Assembly: GCA_047601745.1 (NCBI GenBank)
Contig: JASGIS010000001.1
Span: 5,704,001 to 5,768,000 of the forward strand
Direction: 5' to 3'
DNA: 64,000 nt
Source: JAKPAM01 sp047601745
GTDB lineage: Bacteria > Pseudomonadota > Gammaproteobacteria > Burkholderiales > Burkholderiaceae_E
The notes under the pieces are model-generated. The model worked only from the letters and a program-made list of their open reading frames with translations, made no database searches and was not told where the DNA came from. A program made the position numbers and the translations under genes. Each line of letters begins with the position of its first letter. Position 1 is the stretch's first letter. Below are positions 16,328 through 25,530 of this stretch, one piece after another.

Positions 16328-18454
16328 CTAGGCGGCGAAATAGCGTTCACCGCGTTCCGCCATCTCGCGCAGCGCCTGCGGTACCGCGAAGCGTTCTCCG
16401 TGATGGCGCGCGAGCCGATCGCATTCTTCGACGAAACGAGCCGCGCCGACGGTATCGATCTGGCTGATGACGCCGCCGAGCGCGGCCGGAAAGCCCCAAC
16501 CCAGCAGCGATCCGACATCGGCGTCGCGCGCGCTCACCACGCCCTCGGCCAGACAACGCGCGGCTTCGAGCGACTGGGAGTACATCAGGCGCTGACGGAC
16601 CTCATCGACGGTGGGCTGCCCGTCGGCGCGGGAATAGAGGTTCGCCAGGCCGGGCCAGAGCGTGCGGCGGCCTTCGGCGGAGTAGTCGTAGAAGCCCTTG
16701 CCGACTTTTCGGCCCAGTCGTTCGTGCTTCTCCACCATCGTCACCAGCACCCGGTCCTCGGGCTGTTCGCGATAGGCATTCCCTTCATCGATGCGGCGCT
16801 GCTTGAGCACCTTGTACAGCAATTCGACCGAGACCTCGTCGATCAGCGCCAACGGTGCCATCGGCATCCCCGCAAACCGCCCGGCGTTCTCGATCAGATG
16901 GGGATTCACGCCTTCCGCGAGCATCGTCATGGCCTCGTAGAAGAACATGCCGAAAGCCCGGTTCGCGTAGAACGAAGGGCAATCATTGACGACGATCGGC
17001 GTCTTGCGTATCCGTTTGACGAAATCCAGCGCCTGCGCGATGGCCTCCTCGCTGGTGGCCTCGCCGCGAATGACTTCGACCAGCGGCATCTTCTCCACCG
17101 GAGAGAAGAAGTGAAGGCCGAGAAACCGGGCGGGCCGCGACGATGCGCGGGCCAGGCCCGTGATCGGCAAGGTCGAGGTGTTCGAGGCGAACAGCGCATC
17201 GCCGGACATCGCCGCCTCGGCCTGGCGAGTGACACGGGCTTTGACCTCCCGGTCCTCGAACACCGCCTCGATGACGAGCTGGCAGCCGGACAACGCGGAA
17301 AAATCGGTCGTCGGCGAGATCGACGCCAGGATCCGCTCGCGCCGGTCCGGGGCCAGGCGCCCCTTGGCCACCTGCGCATCGAGCAATCTCGCGCTGTAGT
17401 CCTTGCCTTTGCGAGCGGCTTCCAGGCTGGTGTCCAGAAGCACCACCTGCAGGCCCGACTGCGCGCTGACGTAGGCCACACCGGCTCCCATCATCCCTGC
17501 GCCGAGCACGCCCACGCGCGTGTATTCGCGGCGCGGCACATCCTTGGGGCGGCCGGCGAGACGATTGGCCTCTCCGATCGAATAGAACAGGCTGCGGATC
17601 ATGTTCTTCGTCGAGGCACGGGTCGCGAGCCGCGCGAAATGCCTCTGCTCCACCTTCAGTCCCGCATCGATGTCCACCTGACAGCCGTCATAGACGCAGG
17701 CGAGGATCGCCTCGGGGGCCGGATACAGGCCTCGAGTCCTGCCCAGCAGCGCACCGGCCATGCCGAAGAACAGTTGCGTGGGACCGGGCGTCTGCGGCGT
17801 ACCGCCGGGGAACCTGAAGCCCTTCGCATCCCAGGGTTTGACCAGGGCGCCCGCGCCCTCCGCCAGCAACCATGCGCGGGCGCGCGCCAGCAACCGCGAC
17901 GCCGGAACGACTTCGTCCACCAGTCCGTCCGCGAGTGCCCGCGCGGGGGCGATCTTGAGGCCTTCGAGCAGATACGGAAGCGCCGCCTTGATGCCGATGA
18001 TGCGCGGAAGGCGCTGCGTGCCCCCCGCGGCGGGCAACAAGCCCAGCGAAACCTCCGGCAGCCCCAGTTGGATCCCGGGATCGTCGCTGACGATGCGGTA
18101 GTGGCAGGCCAGGCAGATCTCGAATCCGCCGCCGAGCGCGCTGCCGTTGATGGCGGCGACGAAGGGCTTGCCGGACTTCTCGAGCGTTCGCAGCGTGCGG
18201 CTGAACGGCCCCGAACTGGCCATCGACTCTTCGGGCGTACGGATGTGCCGGATCAGTTCCAGGTCGCCGCCGGCCACGAACTCCGGCCGCGACGAAGTGA
18301 CGATGACGCCTTTGACGGCCTCATCCGCGATGGCGCGCGCCACCGCCTGGTCGAAAGCCGTGATGGAGGCCCGGTTCAGTACGTTCATCGGCCGATCGGC
18401 GACGTTCCATGTCAGCGTCGCGATGCCGTCCGTGTCGATCTCGTAGTCGATCAT
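16328..18454 (-). CDS. bifunctional enoyl-CoA hydratase/3-hydroxyacyl-CoA dehydrogenase (FadB/FadJ type)
   Basis: This 708-residue fused enzyme carries out the second and third steps of beta-oxidation. Residues 1-190 are a crotonase domain with G-S-A-L-G-G-G-F-E (E112) and L-P-E-V-S-L-G-L (E134), the two catalytic glutamates. From about 313 a Rossmann domain has V-G-V-L-G-A-G-M-M-G, followed by the catalytic-histidine segment H-F-F-S-P-V-E-K-M near 435 and two C-terminal helical domains. The length matches FadJ/FadB proteins. It ends the long leftward operon, 18 bp after the thiolase gene. SD and ATG at 18454 are unambiguous. Confidence 0.95.
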   Translation of the reverse strand: MIDYEIDTDGIATLTWNVADRPMNVLNRASITAFDQAVARAIADEAVKGVIVTSSRPEFVAGGDLELIRHIRTPEESMASSGPFSRTLRTLEKSGKPFVAAINGSALGGGFEICLACHYRIVSDDPGIQLGLPEVSLGLLPAAGGTQRLPRIIGIKAALPYLLEGLKIAPARALADGLVDEVVPASRLLARARAWLLAEGAGALVKPWDAKGFRFPGGTPQTPGPTQLFFGMAGALLGRTRGLYPAPEAILACVYDGCQVDIDAGLKVEQRHFARLATRASTKNMIRSLFYSIGEANRLAGRPKDVPRREYTRVGVLGAGMMGAGVAYVSAQSGLQVVLLDTSLEAARKGKDYSARLLDAQVAKGRLAPDRRERILASISPTTDFSALSGCQLVIEAVFEDREVKARVTRQAEAAMSGDALFASNTSTLPITGLARASSRPARFLGLHFFSPVEKMPLVEVIRGEATSEEAIAQALDFVKRIRKTPIVVNDCPSFYANRAFGMFFYEAMTMLAEGVNPHLIENAGRFAGMPMAPLALIDEVSVELLYKVLKQRRIDEGNAYREQPEDRVLVTMVEKHERLGRKVGKGFYDYSAEGRRTLWPGLANLYSRADGQPTVDEVRQRLMYSQSLEAARCLAEGVVSARDADVGSLLGWGFPAALGGVISQIDTVGAARFVEECDRLARHHGERFAVPQALREMAERGERYFAA

Positions 18455-18472
18455 CTTCAGTTCCTCGGTTCT

Positions 18473-19681
18473 TCAAACGCGTTCGATCACCATCACCGAC
18501 CCCATGCCGCCGCCCACGCAAAGCGTGACCAGGCCCGTGGCGAGATCGCGCCGCTCCAGCTCATCCAGCAGCGTGCCCAGCAGCATGGCGCCGGAGGCTC
18601 CGAGCGGATGCCCCATGGCGATCGCCCCGCCATTGACGTTCACCTTGTCGTGCGGCACTTCCAGCGCCTGCATGAAACGCAGGACGACCGCGGCGAAAGC
18701 CTCGTTGCATTCGAACAGATCGATGTCCGACGCCTTCATGCCGGCGCGCCGCAACGCCGCCTCCGAGGCAGGTGCGGGCCCGGTCAGCATGATCGTCGGC
18801 TCGGAGCCCACGGTGCCGAAGGACAGCACACGGGCCCGGGGCCGGACCCCGATACGCTCAGCCATCTCCCTGGTGCCGATCAGCACCGCCGAGGCCCCAT
18901 CGACGATGCCGGACGAATTGCCGGCATGATGCACATGCTCGATGCCGCCCAGCTCCGGATAGCGTTGCAGCGCGACATCGTCGAAACCCAGCTCGACGCC
19001 CTGAACCGCGAACGAAGGCTCGAGCCGGGCCAGCGTCTCGAGCGTGGTATCGGCGCGCACATGCTCGTCGCGCGCCAGGATCTCGACGCCATTGATATCG
19101 CGCACGGGCAATACCGACTTGGTGAACCGGCCCTCGGCCCATGCTGCCGATGCGCGGCGCTGGCTTTCCACGGCATAAGCATCGACATCCGCGCGGCTGA
19201 AGCCGTACAGCGTGGCGATCAGATCGGCCGAAATGCCCTGGGGAACGATGCGCTGCGGCAGCGTGATCTGCGGATCCGTGATCCAGGGGCCGCCCGAGAC
19301 GAACATCGGCACGCGCGACATGCTTTCCACGCCACCGCCGATGACCAGCTCCGCCTGGCCGGACCTGACCAGCGCCGATGCGAAGTTGCAAGACTCCAGG
19401 CCCGAACCGCAGAAGCGATTGATCTGCACGCCCGGCACCGCTTCGCTGTAGCCGGCCGCGAACACCGCGGCCTTGGCGATGTTGGCCGCCTGCTCCAGCG
19501 CCGGCTCGGCGCAGCCCAGGATCACGTCGTTCACCAGCGCGGTGTCGAGCCGATGGCGATCGCGCAGTTGTTGCAGCAATTGTCCGGCCAGCCGCGCCGG
19601 CGCCACTTCGTGCAGTGATCCACCGGCGCGACCGCGGCCGCGCGGCGTGCGCACGGCATCGAGAATGTAGGCTTCCGTCAT
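18473..19681 (-). CDS. acetyl-CoA C-acyltransferase (thiolase)
   Basis: A 402-residue thiolase for the thiolytic step of beta-oxidation. The nucleophilic cysteine is C91 in N-R-F-C-G-S-G-L; G-H-P-L-G-A-S-G near residue 355 carries the catalytic histidine and C-V-G-G-G-M-G near 388 the second cysteine; N-E-A-F-A near 325 completes the set. AAGGAA precedes the ATG at 19681; the frame open to 19930 runs antisense-like through the previous gene's end and is rejected. It lies between an acyl-CoA dehydrogenase and the fused hydratase/dehydrogenase, so a full beta-oxidation cycle is encoded contiguously. Confidence 0.95.
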   Translation of the reverse strand: MTEAYILDAVRTPRGRGRAGGSLHEVAPARLAGQLLQQLRDRHRLDTALVNDVILGCAEPALEQAANIAKAAVFAAGYSEAVPGVQINRFCGSGLESCNFASALVRSGQAELVIGGGVESMSRVPMFVSGGPWITDPQITLPQRIVPQGISADLIATLYGFSRADVDAYAVESQRRASAAWAEGRFTKSVLPVRDINGVEILARDEHVRADTTLETLARLEPSFAVQGVELGFDDVALQRYPELGGIEHVHHAGNSSGIVDGASAVLIGTREMAERIGVRPRARVLSFGTVGSEPTIMLTGPAPASEAALRRAGMKASDIDLFECNEAFAAVVLRFMQALEVPHDKVNVNGGAIAMGHPLGASGAMLLGTLLDELERRDLATGLVTLCVGGGMGSVMVIERV

Positions 19682-19698
19682 GGTGTTCCTTGATGAGG

Positions 19699-20838
19699 TC
19701 AGAGATCCCGGGAGATCAACTCCTTCATGATCTCGTTGGTCCCGCCGTAGATGCGCTGGGCGCGCGCATCCACATAGGCTCGTGCGATCGGATACTCGGC
19801 CATGAACCCATAACCGCCGTGCAGTTGCACGCAGGCATCGACCACCTTGCCTTGAAGATCCGAAGTCCAGTACTTGGCCATCGAAGCGGCCTGCGCATCG
19901 AGCTCGCCGCGCAGCAGCGACGCGAGGCAACTATCGACGAAGCTGCGGCCGATCCGGATCTCGGTCTTGAGTTCGGCAAGCACGAAACGCGTGTGCTGGA
20001 AATCGGCCACGCGCTGACCAAAGGCGCGCCGGTTCCGCACATAGCCCAGTGTGATGTCATACGCGTGCTGCGCCGCTGCGATCGCCGACACGGCGATCTG
20101 CAGACGCTCCCACGGCAGTTGCTGCATCAGATAGGCGAATCCATGGCCTTCCTGGCCCAGCAGGTGATCCGTCGGCACGAGCACGTCGTCGAAGAAGAGT
20201 TCGCCGGTGTCCTGCGACTTCAGGCCGATCTTCCTCAGCGGGGCGCCTTTGCGTACGCCCGGCAGATGGGTGTCGACCACCAGCAAGCTGACGCCGCGCG
20301 CGCCCGCGCCCGGATCCGTCTTGGCCACCACGATCACCAGATCGCTGGTCGACGCATTGGAGATGAAGGTCTTGCTGCCGTTCAGCCGGTAATGGTCGCC
20401 CTCGCGCAGCGCGGTCGTTCGCACGGCCTTCACGTCGGAGCCGCCGTCGGGCTCGGTCATCGCCAGCGCGGCCACCGCCTCGCCGCTTACCATGCGGGGC
20501 AGCCATCGCTGCTTGAGCGAGTCGCTGGCATGGTGCAGCAGGTAGTTGGTGACGATCTCCGAGTGCATGGTGAGCGCGAGGCCTACGTTGCTGAACGGCG
20601 CCCCTTCTTCCAGCACCACGACCGAGTACAAGGGGTCCGCTCCGGGACCGCCATAAGCTTCGGGTACCGTCGGACACAACAAACCCATGTCGCCGGCCGA
20701 GGCGAACAGGCTTCGATCGAAGGTACCGAGCTCCGCCCAGCGCTCCTGGTTCGGCTCCACCTGCTCCTGCAGGAAGCGGCGCACGTTGGCGCGGAACAGC
20801 TCGTGCTCGGGCAGAAAGATCTCCCGTTTCATCGTCAT
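19699..20838 (-). CDS. acyl-CoA dehydrogenase
   Basis: The product has 379 residues with A-M-T-E-P-D-G-G-S-D-V-K, G-S-K-T-F-I-S-N and R-R-A-F-G-Q-R-V, all standard for the family. The C-terminal motif is I-Y-G-G-T-N-E-I-M: glycine stands where medium-chain enzymes have catalytic glutamate, as in isovaleryl-CoA and long-chain-type enzymes. It follows the CoA ligase gene by 27 bp and precedes the thiolase by 17 bp. The start is ATG 20838 or the ATG two codons later; neither has a strong ribosome site, so coupling to the upstream gene is likely. Confidence 0.93.
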   Translation of the reverse strand: MTMKREIFLPEHELFRANVRRFLQEQVEPNQERWAELGTFDRSLFASAGDMGLLCPTVPEAYGGPGADPLYSVVVLEEGAPFSNVGLALTMHSEIVTNYLLHHASDSLKQRWLPRMVSGEAVAALAMTEPDGGSDVKAVRTTALREGDHYRLNGSKTFISNASTSDLVIVVAKTDPGAGARGVSLLVVDTHLPGVRKGAPLRKIGLKSQDTGELFFDDVLVPTDHLLGQEGHGFAYLMQQLPWERLQIAVSAIAAAQHAYDITLGYVRNRRAFGQRVADFQHTRFVLAELKTEIRIGRSFVDSCLASLLRGELDAQAASMAKYWTSDLQGKVVDACVQLHGGYGFMAEYPIARAYVDARAQRIYGGTNEIMKELISRDL

Positions 20839-20865
20839 GTCAGAATGATCCGAAAGCGGTTGATG

Positions 20866-22431
20866 TCAGCCGACGCTCCGCGAACGGCCTCGCCAGTACG
20901 GTTCGCGCAGTTGGTACTTGAGCAGTTTGCCGGCGCCGGAAATCGGCAGCTCGGCACGAAACTCCACGCTGCGCGGGCGTTTGTAGCTCGCCATCCGGGA
21001 CCGGCAATGCGCGATCACCTGCTCGGCATCGATCCGCCTCCCCGGCTGCAGCACCACGATCGCATGGACGCGCTCGCCCCATCGCTCGTCGGGCACGCCG
21101 ATGACCGCGCACGCCGCCACGCCGTCGAGCGACAGGACGGCGTTCTCCACCTCGGTCGAATAGACGTTCTCGCCGCCCGTCACGATCATGTCCTTGATGC
21201 GGTCCACGATGTGGAGCAGGCCCTCGTCATCGATACGGCCGCCGTCGCCGGTACGGACCCAGCCGTCGGTAAGGACCGCTGCGGTCTGCTCGGGCAGGTT
21301 CCAGTAGCCGAGCATCGAGCCGGGCCCGCCCAGCCAGATCTCCCCGACCTCGTTGGCGGCCGCATCGCTTCCGTCGGCACGAACGACTCTCACCTCCACG
21401 CACGGCGTAGGCAGCCCCGCCCCGAGGTGGCGGCCACGCGCGCGGCTCTCCGCGCCGTGACACCAGTCCGGCAAGGCGACAGCGATGCCCGAGGTCTCGG
21501 TCATGCCGTAGAACTGCGTGAGCGCCACACCCGGCAGCCGTTCGAGCGTCTGTTCGAGCAAGGTGCCGTCGATCGGTGAAGCCCCGTAGTACAAACGCTG
21601 CAGCGACGACAAGTCGTGATCGCGCAACGCCGGGTCGTCGATGACGCGACGGATCATCGTGGGAACCAGTGCGGCCTCGCACACACGCTCGCTCGCGATC
21701 AAGCGCAGAAAGATCGACGGATCGAAAGCAGGCAGCATGACCTGCGTGCTCTGCCCGAGCATGGCCTGGAGCACGACGGCCAGGCCTCCGACGTGGAACA
21801 TCGGCAGAGCATGCAGGCAGACCACGCCGGGCACGCGGTCGGCTGAAACGATGGAGGCCAGGGTCGTCGTGTACAGACCCGCATGCGATAGCAGAACACC
21901 CTTGGATCGTCCCGTCGTTCCCCCGGTATAGAACAACACCGCCGGCGAGTCGCCTCCGACCCGCGCATCGGCGATCGCCTCGCCGGAGGTGAGCCAGGGC
22001 TCCCAGGCGAGCGCTCGCGCAGGCAGGCGGCTCGCGTCCCCCATCCAGACGACCTGCTCCAGCGCCGGCACGGCGCCGCGCAGCCCGCTCGGCACGTCAC
22101 CGAACGGCTCATCGACGAGCAGCAGCTTCGCGGTGCAGTTGTTCAGCGCGAAGCTCAGCTCTTCGGGACTCCAGCGGCAGTTCAGCGGCGTCAGGATCGC
22201 TCCGATCCACCAGCTCGCATAAGCGATCTCCAGGAAACGATCCGTGTTCGGGCTCAGGACGGCCACCCGATCGCCGCGCACCACGCCGAGCGCGGCCAGC
22301 GCGCCGGCCAGCCGGGCGACCCTCGCACCGAGATCGCCGAAACTCGTCCTGCGCTCACCGCATATCGTCGCCAGCCGACCGGGATGCTCGCGCGCGGCCT
22401 TGTGCAGGGACTGCGTCAGGTTCAAAGACAT
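20866..22431 (-). CDS. AMP-forming acyl-CoA ligase
   Basis: This 521-residue ANL ligase has the P-loop F-Y-T-G-G-T-T-G-R-S-K-G near residue 170, Y-G-M-T-E-T-S near 310, T-G-D-G-G-R near 395 and the C-terminal catalytic-lysine segment S-G-A-G-K near 500. It is a paralogue of the ligase at 26918-28477, sharing the T-G-G-T-T-G form of the P-loop and the R-W-S-x-x-E-L-S-F segment. Two ligases in one operon may activate the starting acid and a later ring-cleaved acid; that is an inference. GGAG precedes the ATG at 22431. A 20-bp palindrome lies 123 bp upstream. Confidence 0.92.
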   Translation of the reverse strand: MSLNLTQSLHKAAREHPGRLATICGERRTSFGDLGARVARLAGALAALGVVRGDRVAVLSPNTDRFLEIAYASWWIGAILTPLNCRWSPEELSFALNNCTAKLLLVDEPFGDVPSGLRGAVPALEQVVWMGDASRLPARALAWEPWLTSGEAIADARVGGDSPAVLFYTGGTTGRSKGVLLSHAGLYTTTLASIVSADRVPGVVCLHALPMFHVGGLAVVLQAMLGQSTQVMLPAFDPSIFLRLIASERVCEAALVPTMIRRVIDDPALRDHDLSSLQRLYYGASPIDGTLLEQTLERLPGVALTQFYGMTETSGIAVALPDWCHGAESRARGRHLGAGLPTPCVEVRVVRADGSDAAANEVGEIWLGGPGSMLGYWNLPEQTAAVLTDGWVRTGDGGRIDDEGLLHIVDRIKDMIVTGGENVYSTEVENAVLSLDGVAACAVIGVPDERWGERVHAIVVLQPGRRIDAEQVIAHCRSRMASYKRPRSVEFRAELPISGAGKLLKYQLREPYWRGRSRSVG

Positions 22432-22553
22432 GCAAGCATCTCCTCAATACGCCGGAATCATCGTGGCGAGGTATTTCCGGGAAGCCTTGGTAGCACCGCC
22501 TGCGACGCCGACCTGGCCGACCTGCTTAGTGTGCGAGCCTTCGATCCCGGACA

Positions 22554-22573
22554 TATCGTCGCAAGCGACGATA
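22554..22573. promoter_or_regulatory. 20-bp perfect palindrome between the LuxR-type regulator and CoA ligase genes
   Basis: Arms TATCGTCGC and GCGACGATA are separated by AA. It lies in the 215-bp gap after the regulator gene (stop 22647) and about 123 bp before the CoA ligase start (22431). There is no T-run in either direction, so an operator for an internal promoter is more likely than a terminator. The product of the adjacent regulator gene is the natural candidate to bind it. Confidence 0.6.
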
Positions 22574-22646
22574 TTCGACCGAGGGTGAACGGATCCCGGA
22601 ACGCCGGCATCCGGCGCGCGACCGTTTGCCGAAGTCCGACGGTCCG

Positions 22647-25436
22647 TCAGGAGATCAGGCCAGCCTTGCGCGCCACCGCGATGGCCTCCAGGCGATTGCG
22701 CGTATCGAGCTTGACGTTGATGTTTCTCAGGTGCGTTCGCACGGTCGTTTCGGCGACGAACATGCGCTCGGCGATCTGCTCGTTGAACAAGCCTTCGGCG
22801 GCCAGGCGCAAGACCTGGATCTCCTTGCGCGTGAGCAATTCGCCAAAGGGCGCCGAGGCCTTCGCCGGGCCGGACGGTGACGACGCGGTCCGTCGCGGCT
22901 CGTCGGGCTCGCGTTCACCCAGCAACCGGTCGAGGAACGCCAGCGTGGTGTCCTCCGCACCCTCGGCATCCTCCAACAGCACGGAAGGAACCGATCGCAA
23001 CTCGCGCAACAGGCCCAGCAGCTTCGGACCTTCGTCGAGAAACAGCCGCACGTAGCCCTCCGCGGCCGCGATACGGACCGCCTTCGCGAGAACGCGCATC
23101 GATCGGTTGCGCTGATCGTCGCGCTGCAGCGCCTGCGCCAGCAGCACCCGGATCGTCAGCGCCCGACGCTCCCGCTGCGCGCGTTCGGACGCATCGAGTT
23201 TATGGCGGAGCATGTCGACCACTTCGTGGGCGTGGCCGCTGACGATCGACCAGCGCGCCAGGGCCACATCCCAGGTCTCCACTTCGTTGGCACGCAGCGA
23301 CAGCCGCGTCACCCGTTGCCACATCGCCCGGTTACCGCATCGGTCGAGTTCGCTACGGGCCCGCGCGACGCGGCCTTCGACTACCAGGATCCGCACGCGC
23401 TCCAGCCGGGCGCTGGCCACGACCCGGGTCAGACCATCACGGTAGCCGATGTGCTCCAGCTCCGTGAGCAGTTGATGCGCCCGATCCGGATCGCCACGAT
23501 CGATGGCGATGCGCGCCATCACGACGTGGGCGCTGATCAGTTGATCGGGTATGCCGACGCGACGGATCAGCGGGATATACACGGCCAATAAGCGCTCGGC
23601 CTGCTGGCATCGATCTGCTTCGTACAGCGCCTCCGCCAGCAGGACGCCGGCCATCGCGTTGCCATTGGTCGTGCGTGATGCTTCGCCGGCACCGGCGCTG
23701 GCCGCCAGACGCAGGCGCGCGATGGCGCGCCGCAACCGTCCTTGCGTCAGGTCGACCGCGCCTTCGGCGGCCTCGGACAACGCGAAGTTGAAGCTGCTCG
23801 CATGCTCGGGCTGGCGGCTGCGCGCCAGGTCCGCCAGACGCAGGGCTTCGCGATATCTGCCGGCGATCATCCAGAGGTTGGCGAGCACGACCTCGAGAAA
23901 CCCGCGCACGAAGGCGGCACTGGAAGGCAGCGCCTCGAGCAACGGCTCGGTGAATGCCATCGCCTCGTCGGTTCGATCCATCAGCACCATCAGCAGCGGC
24001 TTGATCGCGAGCTGATGCGCACGGACCTGCGGATCGGTATGGCCCAGGCTTTCCAGGCGTTCGAGAAGAGGCACCGCCGGCTTCGGGCCGTGCGCCAGGC
24101 ACACGGCCCATACCTGCACGGCCTGCAGCATCGGGCGGTCCTCCAGCACGCCTGACCGGAGCAGCGGATCGAGCCATCTCGACAGCAGCCGAACACGGCC
24201 CTGCTCGAGCAAGGTCTGGGCATGCGCGTCCAGCAACGGCAACGCCAGCGCGAAATCGCGGGCCGCCAGCGCGTGTTCGATCGCCGGCACGGGCCGGCCG
24301 GCTTGCAGATACCAGTTCGCGGCCGCTCGATGCAGACCGGGAGCCTCCTCGGGCAATTGGCGCGCCAGTTGCGCGCGCAGGAACTCGGCGAACATTCCGT
24401 GATAACGGAACTCGGTCTGGTCCGACTCCAGCGGAGCGAGGAACAGGTGCGACCGTTCGAGCCGGCGCAGCATCGCCGCACTGTCTTGCCGCCCGCACAC
24501 CGCATCGCAGACCGATGCGTTGAGCTGGGCCAGTACGCTGGTGCATAGCAGGAAGCGGCGCATGTCCGGATCCAGCCGGGACAGCACGTCCTCCATCAGA
24601 TAGTCCATGACCGTCGCGTTCGAGCCGGAAAAGCCCGCGATGAAGCTGGCCGGATCGTCCCTGTGCCGAAGCGTCGCGGCCGCCAGCCACAGCGCGGCAC
24701 TCCAACCTTCGGTGCTCCGGTGCAATCGGCGGATGTCTTCGGCAGTGAGCGCCAGGCCGCGCCGTTCGCGAAAGAACCGATCGACTTCCTGCTCCGAAAA
24801 ACGCAGCCGGGAAGGCCCGATCTCCAGCAACCGCCCTTTGATGCGCAAGCTTCCCAGGCCGATGTCGGGCACACCGCGCGAACCGATGAGGATCTGCATC
24901 CCCCTCGGCAACTGCTCGATCAACTCCTGCACCAGGCCGAGAACGACAGGCGCCTGCAATGACTCGAAGTCATCCAGGAACAGCGCCAGCGGTGCCGGAT
25001 GGGCGGCGATGATGTCGATGAGCGCGAAAGCGATTTCGTCCTGCGCCTGTCCGCCGGAGAGATCGAGCGATCTCAAAGCCGGCACCAGCGGTTCCAATGC
25101 CGCGATCAGCGCGCTAAGGAATCGACCGACGTCGTTGTCCGCGCGGTCGAACGTGAGCCACGCCATCGGCACGCCGCTCTCTTCGAAGCGCCTGCGCACC
25201 TGCAGCATGACCGTGGTCTTGCCGAATCCCGCGGGCGCCCGCAGAAGCACCAGCCGGGCCGCACCCGCATTGAAGATCTCCTCGCACAGGAGGGTGCGCT
25301 CGAGTTCGGCGCCGGTGGCCAGAGGCGCGAGCAGCTTGCTCGCGATGGACGGCGGCCGGGTTCGCGCCGGCATCCGGTGCGCGACGGCGGCTACACGCTG
25401 CCGCGAAGACGAATCGGGGTCGGGATCAGGCGCCAT
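22647..25436 (-). CDS. LuxR-family ATP-dependent regulator (MalT/LAL type)
   Basis: A large regulator of 929 residues. The N-terminal STAND-type ATPase has Walker A A-P-A-G-F-G-K-T-T (K73) and Walker B-like L-A-L-F-L-D-D-F near residue 150. A long helical repeat region follows, and a LuxR helix-turn-helix occupies about residues 865-929 (L-T-R-K-E-I-Q-V-L-R-L-A-A-E-G and V-R-T-H-L-R-N-I-N-V-K-L). This layout and length match MalT-like activators that need ATP and an inducer. The ATG at 25436 has GAGG 6 bases upstream; the longer frame to 25847 would overlap the upstream gene. Its place inside the catabolic operon suggests feed-forward activation; the inducer is unknown. Confidence 0.93.
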   Translation of the reverse strand: MAPDPDPDSSSRQRVAAVAHRMPARTRPPSIASKLLAPLATGAELERTLLCEEIFNAGAARLVLLRAPAGFGKTTVMLQVRRRFEESGVPMAWLTFDRADNDVGRFLSALIAALEPLVPALRSLDLSGGQAQDEIAFALIDIIAAHPAPLALFLDDFESLQAPVVLGLVQELIEQLPRGMQILIGSRGVPDIGLGSLRIKGRLLEIGPSRLRFSEQEVDRFFRERRGLALTAEDIRRLHRSTEGWSAALWLAAATLRHRDDPASFIAGFSGSNATVMDYLMEDVLSRLDPDMRRFLLCTSVLAQLNASVCDAVCGRQDSAAMLRRLERSHLFLAPLESDQTEFRYHGMFAEFLRAQLARQLPEEAPGLHRAAANWYLQAGRPVPAIEHALAARDFALALPLLDAHAQTLLEQGRVRLLSRWLDPLLRSGVLEDRPMLQAVQVWAVCLAHGPKPAVPLLERLESLGHTDPQVRAHQLAIKPLLMVLMDRTDEAMAFTEPLLEALPSSAAFVRGFLEVVLANLWMIAGRYREALRLADLARSRQPEHASSFNFALSEAAEGAVDLTQGRLRRAIARLRLAASAGAGEASRTTNGNAMAGVLLAEALYEADRCQQAERLLAVYIPLIRRVGIPDQLISAHVVMARIAIDRGDPDRAHQLLTELEHIGYRDGLTRVVASARLERVRILVVEGRVARARSELDRCGNRAMWQRVTRLSLRANEVETWDVALARWSIVSGHAHEVVDMLRHKLDASERAQRERRALTIRVLLAQALQRDDQRNRSMRVLAKAVRIAAAEGYVRLFLDEGPKLLGLLRELRSVPSVLLEDAEGAEDTTLAFLDRLLGEREPDEPRRTASSPSGPAKASAPFGELLTRKEIQVLRLAAEGLFNEQIAERMFVAETTVRTHLRNINVKLDTRNRLEAIAVARKAGLIS

Positions 25437-25530
25437 GCGTGACCTCGAAACGATGTCAGGTGCCGCCGCGCGAGGGTTGCGGTGGCGCCGTCGACGCGCG
25501 GTCGCCTCCGCTCGTTCACGCCCGGAGGGA

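Noticed and set aside
16400..19618. 1072-residue plus-strand open frame
   Set aside because: It is the antisense shadow of the FadB/J-type and thiolase genes; high GC keeps the opposite frame open and no domain is recognisable.
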